Shown here piece by piece: positions 11,164-21,395 of a stretch of DNA of 64,000 nt (the first letter of the stretch is position 1; the number at the start of each line of letters is the position of its first letter). The notes under the pieces are model-generated. The model searched no databases, was not told where the DNA came from, and worked only from the letters and a program-made list of their open reading frames with translations. Made by a program: the position numbers and the translations under genes. This DNA is from Stachybotrys elegans. Taxonomy: Eukaryota > Ascomycota > Sordariomycetes > Hypocreales > Stachybotryaceae. The stretch covers positions 1,302,001-1,366,000 of the forward strand of contig JAGPNK010000010.1 of assembly GCA_020746835.1 (NCBI GenBank), read 5' to 3'.

Positions 11164-11978
11164 TCAAGTCTCCTTCCACCCGTTGCCGGCACCGAGCATC
11201 CAGTTGACGCCGACCAGGACAAGGTTGTGCTTGGCGATGAACTCGGCGGCCTGGAAGGAGCGGCGCTGGACAAACTCCTCGCCACCGACCTGGTCCTTGG
11301 TCAGATCGAGACCATTGGGCTCCCTGAATAGGAGGAATAGATAACGGTGTGGCGTGGACCTAGAAGTGACGCGGGTATCTGGTGAGCATCTCCTGACGCA
11401 TGCATGCATTGGGCATAACCATCCGGCGATAATGAAGATGGACTCACTCATCCTTGGGACCGGGTGCGAGATATTGGGTCAGGGCGGGCTTCGTCTGTGC
11501 CACGACCGGGCCGGTGCCGGTGCCGGTGTCGGTGCTGGCCGGCGTGCCTGAGAGGGGCTGCAGGCCAGGGAGAACCCAATGGCGCCAAAAGGCAAACTTG
11601 GGGTCCTCTGGGGTCGGGGCATCGGGATCCACGAGGAGAAGCATGTAGGATGCGCTGGATGATGCGCCGGGCTGTCGCGACGAGCCCATGAAGAGGTTTC
11701 CGTTAGCAAATCATGTCGTAATGAAAAGCGACGAAATGGCTCTCTGGGTCTGGGGTAAAATGGAACGTCTGCCGGCTCACCTCTGGGGAAAAGGACACGG
11801 CTGGGGAAAGCTTGACGTCGGCGACGCGGAGGAGGTTTCCCAGGCTGACGGGCTTGTCGCCGGCGTACTCGACGCGAAGCTCGACGGTGGGCTCGAAGCC
11901 GTCCGGGATGAGGCTGGCAGCGGAGCCGGGAGCGAGCTTGGCCTTTTCCAGGGAGGCCTTGACGTCTTGGAGCGCCAT
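11164..11978 (-). CDS. PEBP-family protein (phosphatidylethanolamine-binding / carboxypeptidase Y inhibitor-like)
   Basis: Three exons on the minus strand: 11978-11781, 11671-11448 and 11359-11164, giving 205 aa. The first intron has donor GTGAGC, branch TGCTAACG and acceptor GACAG. The PEBP signatures are MLLLVDPDAPTPEDPK followed by FWRHWVLPG, and HRYLFLLFREP near the C terminus, followed by RSFQAAEFIAKHNLVLVGVNW. Fungal members bind phospholipids and inhibit carboxypeptidase Y (TFS1-like) or modulate kinase signalling. No signal peptide is seen, so cytoplasmic. A Gly/Thr-rich insert (ASTDTGTGTGPV) after the first motif is longer than usual. Only 97 bp separates its 3' end from the convergent subtilase end. 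Confidence 0.87.
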
Positions 11979-13573
11979 TTTTATCTCCGGTTATCTCAGG
12001 CGGGTTGCGTGGGATTTAAGGTTCTTGATGGATGGCGATGGACTGCTGCAAGGGACGACGACTTCTTATGTGGTGATTCTACGGCTTTGCATTGGGGGAC
12101 GTGACTGGTGGAAGAAATATACAGAGAGTGGATAGATTGGCTGGTTCATCTTTGGGCCGACGCCTGCAAACTGCAAGACATGCAGACAACCATCAGACAG
12201 ACATGCATACATACATGTCGAGGCAGCCAATGTGATGAGTTGAAACAAGCTCTTGCAGCCCCAGGCAAGCCGCGCCAACAGCCTCACCCTCCTCAGCTCT
12301 ATGATTCCTTCCACGGGCTCTTCTAGAAATCGAGGCCCGGTGCTTACCAGGGTCTAGATTTGCTTCTCTCAGGACCGGGGCCGGACCGGGAACTGGCGCG
12401 CCCCATTTGCTGGTCTTGCACCTCTTTGGGGTTGGTCTCGGAGGCCCGTCATCGAGTCATGGCGCGCCATGATTAAGTAGAATTATTCACGGAATGGGCC
12501 GGCTATGCATGGACATTTTTTCGTTGGGTTTAATTTGCAATTCATTATGTAGATAAGGAAGAGGCAATGGGCGTGGAAGATGGGGCTCGACGAGGGCAAT
12601 CGCTATGCCTCACTGTCGTGATGATCTTGTCGGAAGGAAAGAAATAACCTTGACTGAAAAGAACAGGAAATGACCTCGTGGCGTCTCACTTGCGGCTCGA
12701 TCCTTGGCGTCGATGCGGCAAACAGAGGCACAGCAAAACTTTGACACTTTTCGCCACACCAACCCCAAGCCACGTCCGTCCCTCTCTCTTGTTTCCCCTT
12801 TCCGGCCAAGCGTCGGCTGTCGTTTTGTGAATTTGATCGAAGTAGCTCCTATCTCTCTCTCTCCAAGAGAATTTGTGGGCTATCAGCGGCGCACAAACGA
12901 GAACGAGGCATCCCTGCTCCTGTCCAATCGACACCCTGCGCCAGATAGCCATCCCATGAACCTCTTGTAAAATTGGAGAAGGGCCCGGGGAGAGCGGGGG
13001 AGGGCCAAGACGGGAATGGGAGGGGGGCGCGCATCGGTGGCTTGTTATCGCGGGTTTGAGTTATTAGATTACGTAGCAAGGGCAGAGAGCTTCAGTCAAA
13101 GAAACCCAGAAGAGCAGGAAACAAAGAATGCAAGCGTACGGCTTGATGAGCTTGACGCCGCCAATTGTGTATGTATATGTGTATGTGTATGTGTTCCAGC
13201 AACTTGGTCGACGCTTGCTAGTGGAAACATGGCGCTCGGTCTAAACAAGGACAATCCCCATTCTCTCGGTATACAGACAGACAGTGACAGATAGGCATCT
13301 CCGATATCGAACCGTTAGCCCCCCTGCTATCTCTGATAACCCCCCATCCAGGGAACCAGAACTCCCCGGGATCAGCAGCACGGGCGTCCCGTTAGCGTTG
13401 ACATCTGCAGCGTCCTGCATGCATCGCAATCTGGAGTTGCGCCTATACATAAAAACCTCCCGCCGTCTTGCATCCCTCCATCGATTCCCTCCCCTTCCCT
13501 TGTCACTCGCGCCCTTTCCTCCATCTCTCTTGTCTGCTTTGAGACACACACACACTCTCCTACCCCTCCCATC
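11979..13573. other. Long divergent promoter/5' region with a GTATAT microsatellite
   Basis: No supported ORF. It contains the 5' side of the PEBP gene and about 1.5 kb of promoter/leader for the amino-acid permease. A (GTATGT)n-like simple repeat lies at about 13166-13195. The 100 bp before the permease ATG is strongly C/T-rich (CCCTCCCC runs), typical of highly expressed filamentous-fungal promoters. Confidence 0.45.
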
Positions 13574-15317
13574 ATGAGTGCCGAAGACATCGAGAAGCCC
13601 GGCGGCGGCGACCCCATCGTCTCCTCCGCCTCGGCCGAGGACCACAGCAAGGGCGTCATGCTCTCCGAGACGGCCGTCATCGACTCCAAGTACGGACGCA
13701 CCCAGCGCGCCCTCTCCCCCCGCCACGTCCAGCTCATGGCCATCGGCGGCTCCATCGGCACCGGCCTTTTCGTCGGTATCGGCCAGAGCCTCGTCCGCTC
13801 CGGGCCCCTCTCCCTCTTCCTCGCCTTCACCTTCTGGGGCCTGCTCTTCATCTGGCCCTGCAACCTGTCCGTCGCCGAGATGCTCGCCTACCTCCCCATC
13901 CGTGGCTCCATCTTTGAGCTCGCCAGCCGCTTCGTCGATCCCGCCATGGGTTTCGCCATGGGCTGGACCTACTTCTACGCCGGTGTCATGTTGGTATGTG
14001 TCGAATACAGCGCTGTAGCCGGCCTCATGGAAACATGGGTCCCCGGCGTCAATCCCGGTGCCTGGATCGTCATGGCCATGGTTGTCTGCATTCTCCTCAA
14101 CGTCGTCGCCGTCAAGTAGGTGCCCCCATCTTTCATGCCCCCATCAGTTTCTAACGCTCCGCCTCAGGTGGTTTGGTGAATCCGAATTCATCATGGCCTC
14201 GACCAAGATCCTCCTCCTCTTCGGCCTCATCCTCATCACCATCATCACCATGTGCGGCGGCAACCCCAGGAACGACGCCTACGGCTTCCGCCACTGGAGC
14301 AACGGCAACTACATCCACCCCTACCTCGCCACCGGCGCCACCGGAAACTTCCTCGGCTGGTGGAAGGTCGTCCTCTACGCCGGTTTCACCATTGCCGGCC
14401 CCGACATGATCGCCCTGTCGGCCGGTGAGATTGTCAACCCCCGCCGAACCATCCCCCGCGTCGCCAAGCTCATCTTCTACCGTCTCGTCGGCTTCTACGT
14501 CGTCGGTGTCCTGTGCGTCGGCATCATCTGCAGCTCCACCGACGAGAGGCTCCAGGAGGCTCTCGCCGCCGGCCACTCCGGCTCCGCTGCCTCCCCCTGG
14601 GTCATTGGCATCGAGAACCTCGGCATCACTGGTCTCCCTGACCTCATCCAAGCCGTCATCATGCTCTCGGCCTGGTCTTGCGGCAACGCCTACCTCTACT
14701 CCTCCAGCCGAACCCTCTACGGACTGGCACGAGATGGCCAGGCTCCCGCTTTCCTGCTCAAGTGCACCAAGTCCGGTGTCCCCATCTTCTGCGTCGGTGT
14801 CGTCAGTCTCATCAGCTGCATCACCTTCCTCGTCACCTCCAACTCGGCCGTCACCGTCTTCTTCTGGTTCATCGACCTGACCACCACCGGCCTCATCGCC
14901 ACCTACACCATGATGCTCTTCACCTTCATCGGCTGGTACCGCGCCCGCACCGCCCAGGGCCTCCCCGTCTCCTCCCTCTACTACGTCGCTCCTCTCAACC
15001 CCTACGCCGCCTACTTCGCCACCCTCCTCGGCTGCCTGGCCCTCTTCTTCATCGGCTTCGACGTCTTTGAGCCCTTCCGCACCCAGGCCTTCATCACCAG
15101 CTACTTCTGCCTGCCCTACACCGCCATCCTGTTCCTCGGCTGGAAGTTCATCAAGGGCACCAAGTTTGTCGACCCCAAGCACGCCGATCTCGTCAGCGGA
15201 AAGGCCGAGGTGGACGCCGAGTGCAGCATCTGGGAGGAGGGTGGTATCGAGGAGAACTACAGGAAGTCCCTCGCCGAGATGACCTTTGCCAGGCGATGCT
15301 GGGAACGTATGTGGTAA
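13574..15317 (+). CDS. Amino-acid permease (APC superfamily, YAT family)
   Basis: Two exons: 13574-14115 and 14168-15317, separated by a 52-nt intron (GTAGGT..CTCAG), giving 563 aa. The APC signature GGSIGTGLFVGIG starts the first helix, and about 12 hydrophobic segments follow, including AGPDMIALSAGEIVNPRRTIP and LSAWSCGNAYLYSSSRTLYGLARDG (split here only by description), typical of yeast-type proton-coupled amino-acid permeases (GAP1/DIP5-like). The N-terminal ~55 residues are polar and cytoplasmic. Substrate range is not readable from sequence. Strong C-ending codon bias suggests high expression. The very long antisense frame over exon 2 is a codon-bias shadow. Confidence 0.93.
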
Positions 15318-15451
15318 ATTTAGCGTAGCGTGCAACAGCTCATATAGACATGGGTTTAGATGTATTTTCATGAAACAATGATTTCAATACCAATTCGAAT
15401 TTGATCATCAAGCGACTAGAATCCACCCGTGCCTTTCCGTGAACCGTTCCC

Positions 15452-17173
15452 TCACGCATCGTCAATGTCAAACTTGAGTAGCAACGTGCTGGCTGTTTCC
15501 CTTCCCTTGAGGTCCAACAGCCGCACGAAGCTCCACCCGGGTGTTACGTACTGCAGCCGGACCGCCGCCACAGCAAACTTGGGGTTCCTGGAGAAGCTCT
15601 CGTCGCTCTTTACCAGCATGCGGAGGAAGGTGAGCTCATTGTCTTCGTACTCCCACTCGAGGATTTCGTTCCACAGAGGGCTTGTGGCCGACAGCTCGCC
15701 GTCGTACAGGAAATGTGGCTTCTTCAATTTGTACGGCGACGTCTTTTGCTTCTGCCCACTCCCGGGCTCCGTCGGTTGATGAAGGGTGCAGGTCAGGTAG
15801 GGGCGGATGCCATCCATCTCTGCGTCTTCGTGGAGAGGGATATCCGTCACGCCCGCCACGTGAAGGCGCAGTCTCTTCTTGCGATCCGATCCAACCTTTC
15901 CATCGCCGCCTTTGCGAAGGCCCGCAGGCTTCAGCACGAACCCGTGGGATCCGTGGAAGAGCGCCTCGTTGAGCTGCATGCTAATGCCAAAATTTTGCCA
16001 GTTGAGCGCGCAGATCTGGGCTCCGACGCCCCAATATCGCACCGGCAGGAGGTTTGAGGAAGAAATGCGCAGTCCCTTGGGGAAAACACGCATGAGGTGA
16101 GACGCGTTGTGCCGTGCAATCTTCTCGTTCATGTCCGGCATGTGCGCCGCCAGCCCCGACTCGGAGACGTTGATGAGATGGTGATGGGGGCCGTCAAGCA
16201 GCGCTTCAGACTCGAACCACGAGTTATCTCGCGGCTTGACGGATTGAGCGTAGACACCCAGCTCGGCCAGCTCGGGGATGATTCCCTGGGGAGCCTCGGC
16301 CTTCTTCTTATTCTTGTACGACTTGCGCGCTTCCTTGACCTCGTCGTCGGAGCTGTCATCCTCATCGGAGGAGCTGAGCGAGTCTTCTGCCTCCTCAGGC
16401 AGATGGTACTCGACGATGACGGCAATACAGGCAGCGAGTTCATTCATAGTAACATGTTCGCCAGTACCGGCCTGCTCTCCGGTTCCCTCGTCGCGTACCG
16501 CTTTGCTGAGGAGACGGGGGCCGAATACCTCCTTCATGATCTCAGCGAGTCGCAGCTGGCCGCGGGGGTTGCAGTGGTTCTCCAGAGACAGGAAAATGGG
16601 CGAGTGGTAGGTGCCGGGATTGGCTGCAGCAAACTCTGCCTCGCGATCAAATTCGCGAGCGATTGTCTCGCAGACGAGGCGGAAGGGAACATTTGACACC
16701 AAGGTGTACCCGTGGGTGACCTTGGGCTCATCTTCATTCTGGTCGTTGTCCCAAGCATCAATCTCGACACATCGCGAGCCCGTCCTGAGTGCAAGCTCGT
16801 AGCCGGAAGCATTCGACTCGCCGTAGAGCTGATGAGCGAGGAGGTAAGTGTTGTGACTAGAGCTCATGTAGTACTCAGGCAGCGGATGCGACAGGTCCAA
16901 CAGCTCGCTTGGGATCTCGGCGTGGGGCTTGTTGAGCAGCGCGCGGAGGGCATCGGAGGGCTCACTCCCGTTGATGTTGGCATCTTCTAGAGACAGAACC
17001 CTCTCATAGGCAAGGAAGGCTCTGATGATGGGGCTGACTCTCAGCTGGTCCTTGGGCAAGGTGGTGTGGTAGGACTCGAGGCCGCTGCCATCGGGGGTGA
17101 TTTCCTCTCCGTTGTCATCGTCGCCGTCGCTGCTGGAGAAGAGGCCTGCGATCTTGTCTTTGAGAAACGACAT
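15452..17173 (-). CDS. Phosphoinositide-specific phospholipase C (PLC)
   Basis: Single exon, 573 aa. The X domain spans about residues 95-235: MSSSHNTYLL with catalytic His107, VEIDAWD near 137, and FLSLENHC with His200. An acidic linker with Ser/Glu/Asp repeats (about 255-285) precedes the Y domain (about 300-400: PRDNSWFESEAL, RVFPKGLRISSSNLLP, NWQNFGISMQLNEALFHG), and a C2 domain closes the protein (about 430-570: LRLHVAGVTDIPL, LRMLVKSDESFSRN). There is no PH domain and no signal peptide. It should hydrolyse PIP2 to IP3 and diacylglycerol at membranes in a Ca2+-dependent way. It is convergent with the permease, 134 bp away. Confidence 0.95.
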   Translation of the reverse strand: MSFLKDKIAGLFSSSDGDDDNGEEITPDGSGLESYHTTLPKDQLRVSPIIRAFLAYERVLSLEDANINGSEPSDALRALLNKPHAEIPSELLDLSHPLPEYYMSSSHNTYLLAHQLYGESNASGYELALRTGSRCVEIDAWDNDQNEDEPKVTHGYTLVSNVPFRLVCETIAREFDREAEFAAANPGTYHSPIFLSLENHCNPRGQLRLAEIMKEVFGPRLLSKAVRDEGTGEQAGTGEHVTMNELAACIAVIVEYHLPEEAEDSLSSSDEDDSSDDEVKEARKSYKNKKKAEAPQGIIPELAELGVYAQSVKPRDNSWFESEALLDGPHHHLINVSESGLAAHMPDMNEKIARHNASHLMRVFPKGLRISSSNLLPVRYWGVGAQICALNWQNFGISMQLNEALFHGSHGFVLKPAGLRKGGDGKVGSDRKKRLRLHVAGVTDIPLHEDAEMDGIRPYLTCTLHQPTEPGSGQKQKTSPYKLKKPHFLYDGELSATSPLWNEILEWEYEDNELTFLRMLVKSDESFSRNPKFAVAAVRLQYVTPGWSFVRLLDLKGRETASTLLLKFDIDDA

Positions 17174-18752
17174 GGTGATGGGGTTTGGTTTGCTGGGAGA
17201 TGGTGGGATGGTGAGACAAACGCAAACGGGGAGATGGACGGATGCGATTGCTGACGTGCTGTCGTTTCAAGTGGGGATGGGGTAAAGGCTGGCAGCTGGG
17301 GCTGAGATCCAACTCCCACTTGCACTTGGACCATGTTGGGAGCGCTGACGCAAGTGAGCCGTTCCATCTGCGTGTGGAGTTTGGTGAACGAATGCCCAGG
17401 CGGCTGCCGGAACCGTGACGCCAAGGACGTTTCCCTGTTTGATTGTGTTTTCCAGGAAGAGCGACTGCTTGGCGATAAGATAACAGCATCCATGACAATC
17501 ACCGACGATGAAGAAAAATCCAGGCCCATATTTTCCCTTCGCAGTGCCACCCTGTAGCAGACTTGGCCGGCACATTTTCCGTCAAGCCATAAGAAGGTGG
17601 TGCTTTGTTCTGGATAATGGCTATCGCTGCTGCTGACGAAGGGACGAAGATCAGGGCTGTCGGTGAAGGTCAGGCTTACAGGTTTCGTCCTCGGTGTTGG
17701 AGAAGGCTGCTGCAGGTGCCGTTGCCACTGAAGGTTTCGGGCATGGCTGTGGAAGAAGACCGTCGGTAGCTGCATCAAAGATTGGAAGGTTTCGAATTCG
17801 AGCCATGAAGAAGGTCAGGATTAATTTCTATACAAATACTACTAGGAAAAGCAGAAAAGCAGAAAAGCAGAGTCTGGAAGCTGCCCTCAGCCGACTTCCT
17901 TCCTCTCTGATTGTTTGGCACCAAAGTTTCTGCCTCAGAATCCAGGCCATAACTAGGCACGAACCCCACCCACGGAACAGTACTTGAAGAAATTTCAGCG
18001 TCGCAAATTTCTTCCTTTTCCTTTCTTCTCCAAATTATTGAACAACGCAAAAATCACGTTCAAGTTTCTCCCGACATTGCTGCGAGGTGCGCCTTCGGGC
18101 TGCATCCAGGACCATTGATACTTGAGGAACAAAACGGAGAAGAAAGTGACAGTCTTGGGTGCGGTGCTTCCCTTCTCCATGGGGAGGATCGCAATGATTG
18201 ATCCGACATTCCATCACCTACCGCTCGTAATACGTGCCGCCATGCCTCTCCCTCCAGGCAAGAGTAAGAGTGTACTCTGTATGCTCCGTAATTGCGTCTC
18301 CCTGGCTGTCGATCCCAGGCTCCCGAGAACAGCCAGCTGAAGGCTTCATCCAACCATTCTGCGCCAACCTTCACGTCACATCTCTGTATCACTACTCCGT
18401 ATGCAGTAGATTGTTGCCAAAGCAAGTCATGAGCAGTCATATTCATTACTGAGCTATTTCCAACAGGCCCATATTGTCCATCACCAGCCGGGTAAATAAG
18501 AACGGAATCGTATTGCATTCCGCCATGGTAAAAATAAGAGCCATCGTATCGCGTCACGACCGACGAAGAGAAACACACATCCGCCTCATGTCAAGGTCCA
18601 TATTTCGATTGCAAATTTTGTACAAGGGAAGGAGAAAAGAAGCCAGCCACGTCCTCCCTGCTCGACCCCAGCCCGTGGTTCACGTCTGTGGCAGTTTGTC
18701 AGTACATGGAACCTATCGGTGGTGGCAGGTAGAGTGTGCTCACATTGGATAC
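17174..18752. other. Intergenic: PLC 5' side and pheromone-gene 3' side
   Basis: No supported gene. Short minus-strand frames at 18060-18578 show no domain. The region 17648-17820 contains a degenerate repeat related to one at 30.1 kb (listed separately). Variants of CTCCGTA recur at about 18278-18290 and 18396-18402, downstream of the pheromone gene. Confidence 0.4.
17648..17820. repeat. Degenerate repeat, related to the array at 30.1-30.3 kb
   Basis: Blocks such as ATCAGGGCTG..GGTCAGG, GCTGTGGAAGAAG and GAAGAAGGTCAGGAT occur here and again, in altered order and with mismatches, in the 30109-30300 array. Read by eye, so the boundaries are approximate. Confidence 0.4.
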
Positions 18753-19445
18753 TTATTCGAGCGATTGAATGACGTCGCGCGCAGCGGCGTGCATGGCGTG
18801 AAGGTCGCGCTTGGCCTTCCAGCAGCTCTGGCCAGGACGCATGCACCAGCGCTTGTCTTCCTCGCGCTTCCAGCAGCTTTGTCCCGGTCGCATGCACCAG
18901 CGCTTCTCCTCGCCTTCAGCCTCGGCCTCGGGCTCGGCATCTCGCTTCCAGCAGCTCTGTCCGGGCCGCATGCACCAGCGCTTGTCCTGCTCGATGGCCT
19001 CCACGACCGCCTCAGCCGCGCGCTTGGCCTTCCAGCACGACTGGCCGGGCCTCATGCACCAACGCTTGTCCTCCTCAACGGCTTCGGGCGTGGCCTCGCG
19101 CTTGACCTTGTCGTCGGCGGGAGCGTCTGGCGGGGTGGGAAACTTGGTGTCGAGGTCGAGGCCTTCATAGAAGAGGTAGGGTTCCGCCTCGGCCAGGGCT
19201 ATGAGGTTGGCGAGTTCGACGACGGAGCGTCGGGCGGCGCGGGAGGCCTCGCCGGAGACGCTGATGACGCTGGCCTCGGCTTCGGGGGAGCGCGCCTCAA
19301 GATCCGTGGCGTGGATGGCATCTGCAAACGCCTCGGCGGCGCGCTTGACTTTCCAGCAGCTTTGGCCGGGACGCATGCACCATGGTGTAGCCTCTGGGGC
19401 AGCAGCCGCCAGAGTAGCGGCGAGCGCGACGAGGATGAACTTCAT
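18753..19445 (-). CDS. ppg1: Alpha-type sexual pheromone precursor, five identical decapeptide copies
   Basis: Single exon, 230 aa. A signal peptide (about residues 1-16, LVALAATLAAAA) is followed by five exact WCMRPGQSCW units at residues 22-31, 129-138, 157-166, 183-192 and 200-209. Units 2-5 follow KR directly, fitting Kex2 cleavage. Unit 1 lacks KR but is preceded by AP-EA-TP, X-Pro/X-Ala dipeptides that Ste13-type dipeptidyl peptidase removes. Units end in KVKR, KAKR or KR, for Kex2/Kex1 trimming. The WC....GQ.CW pattern is that of Sordariomycete alpha pheromones, which bind the Ste2/PRE-2 receptor. The copies differ at silent sites but not in protein. A 93-residue spacer separates units 1 and 2 and contains a second conserved-looking block (RSVVELANLIALAEAEPYLF). 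The symbol is by analogy. Confidence 0.95.
   Translation of the reverse strand: MKFILVALAATLAAAAPEATPWCMRPGQSCWKVKRAAEAFADAIHATDLEARSPEAEASVISVSGEASRAARRSVVELANLIALAEAEPYLFYEGLDLDTKFPTPPDAPADDKVKREATPEAVEEDKRWCMRPGQSCWKAKRAAEAVVEAIEQDKRWCMRPGQSCWKRDAEPEAEAEGEEKRWCMRPGQSCWKREEDKRWCMRPGQSCWKAKRDLHAMHAAARDVIQSLE
18819..19061 (-). repeat. Pheromone units 2-5 (Kex2-flanked copies)
   Basis: Four coding units at 19032-19061, 18948-18977, 18870-18899 and 18819-18848. Each follows a KR site directly. Spacing is irregular (18, 16 and 7 residues between units), so the array is not a simple fresh tandem duplication. Confidence 0.92.
19353..19382 (-). repeat. Pheromone unit 1 (signal-peptide-proximal copy)
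   Basis: It encodes WCMRPGQSCW at precursor residues 22-31. Preceded by APEATP, not KR, so N-terminal maturation should need dipeptidyl aminopeptidase after signal cleavage. Followed by KVKR. Confidence 0.9.
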
Positions 19446-21395
19446 GTTGAAGTTTGTGAGGTTTGTTCGAGATGATGATGTTTTCTGTCAAAAGGTGTTG
19501 ATATGGTCTGACTCGCAGAGAGCCGGAAACGATGATTGATGATGGTGTAGTCGAGAGGATATAAGGATGTTGGTGAAACAAAAGGACCGAGATGAGGGTG
19601 TCGGCAAGGACGTCTTTATAGACTGCTGAATCGTGCGCCCAAGCACGGTTCGCTCGCATTCCGATGTCTCTTTCATGATTCCGAAAAGGTGGGAGGGCAT
19701 GTTGGTAATTGATGCTGTTGAGGCGTGGCAGGTCTTATTGATGCCCGTCTCGTCAATAAGGATGCTCCATGCGAGTGTTCGCACCGCCCGCACCGCAACA
19801 CGGACTCCGGGGTTGTTGGCAAGGCCGCTGATTGGATGGAGCACTAATACGATGCATTCCTTGTCATTCTCGTCCTAAGATGTGTTCATGGGACGGACTC
19901 ATCGAGATGAGGGGGGAGACGGCGTTAGGAAGGGTCATGATTGAGGGTATTCGAGACGACCCTCGCGGCATACGTCAATCAGCCATCACGAGCCGCTACA
20001 GCTGCCAAGCTAGCTAAGCTTCTCGGGATTCCAATCATCCCGCCTCTAGCAGGGCAACGGCGATACCAACCCACGCTGCATCGGTCGGCGATCAAGACCC
20101 CGTGGCGCACAGCCAAGGCCCATTGTCATCTCGGAGACTAGACAAGCAACTGCCGGGACCAATCACGCCGCCTCGTCTATTCGTCCCAATTGCCCCTCAA
20201 AGGAGAAGAGGGGCGAGGCGTCTTACCCGGGCAGCCTTATTGAGGCTTGAATCAAGCCTTTATTGAGACCCAAAAATGGCAATCGTCGCGGACTAGCGCC
20301 GCCAGCTGCCGACACCTCCGCCGCTGAAAGGGCACAACAAACGATGCATGGCTGGTATTTCGTGGTCTATGAGCCTCTAGAATCGTAAGAACCAGGGCGC
20401 AAAGAGCATGATGGCGAAAAAGAAGACCCAGAGATAGCTATGGGCATCGGAGATGCTGCTCAATCCAGACAGCATCGCGAGAGAGAGCCTCGGCGTAGCC
20501 ACGAGTGGCCATGGCCAAGAAGCGCAGCAGGTCTGGACCTGACAAATACACCAAATATGAAGAATGCACCCAGAACGCACCTGTACAATATACGCAAATG
20601 TTTGTCCCACAGTACGTGTCACCTTCACAAACATGAGGTGATAGATGGTCATCAGTGAATTGGACAATGGCTCCTGGTCCTCCCCTTGTTTGTACAATTC
20701 CTGCTCAAGGACATCTCTACCGTTGATACGGGCCCAAGGGCTTGGGGCGAGATCTCGTGTCCGGGGACCAGGCCGTTGGCGGCTCGAGGGAAGAAAGCAA
20801 GCCTTGACCTTCTTGTGCCTTGGGCAGAGCGAGGCGAAGTCGACATGGAAGACCAATATACTAATCGGGCCACGGTCAAGCAACGCCTTTCCACGGGGAT
20901 CTGCACAATGCCGACCTCCGAAAGTATGATATCCCTTAAGAAGAACCTCCAACTTCTCCTCCATGAATCTCTCTGCGTGACAGCTTATCTTCATCCGCTA
21001 TCAACACTTCAACGCCCAAGCGTCATCCTGCGCAGCCGAGGTTCATAAACAGCGTCTCCGCAGCGGGCGTCATGTCGCCCTCGTAACTCAAAATAAGAGC
21101 TGAGCCGTACTCTGCCGCTCGAGCGGATGCAAGGATATCCAGCGCGGTGTAAATGACCCAGCTCGGAGAAGAGCCACATGTGCCCCAGTACCGATATCTG
21201 ACCTTGCGTGGCTGCGGTCAGTCAAGGCTTGCGTAGTCGCAGCCAGTCAGTCTTCCATCTGGCATATCTCCTTTCATCGTCATGCCATTATATTTTTTTA
21301 GTGGTATAGGTTCATCGCACTTTAATGAGACACAATTGTAGCCAGAAATCACTGACACGTCACATGCCCCATGCTATCATAGTCCAGCCTGACCA
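19446..21395. other. Pheromone promoter and intergenic region
   Basis: No supported gene across 1.95 kb. The frame at 20377-20994 (minus) has no domain and is not persuasive. On the minus strand a TATAAAG element (plus-strand CTTTATA at 19614-19620) lies about 170 bp upstream of the pheromone ATG and a second TATATCC at 19556-19562 about 112 bp upstream, either of which could be the TATA box. Confidence 0.45.
19614..19620 (-). promoter_or_regulatory. Candidate TATA box of the pheromone gene
   Basis: TATAAAG read on the minus strand, about 170 bp before the ATG at 19445, with a pyrimidine-rich leader after it. Position and sequence are compatible with a TATA box; no start-site data. Confidence 0.4.

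Noticed and set aside
14151..15371. 406-aa open frame on the minus strand across the permease
   Set aside because: It is the antisense shadow of a strongly C-ending, GC-rich coding exon (permease exon 2), is very Glu/Gly/Asp-rich and has no domain.
18060..18578. 172-aa minus-strand ORF downstream of the pheromone gene
   Set aside because: No family, lies in the probable 3' flank, no splice or signal features; likely chance.
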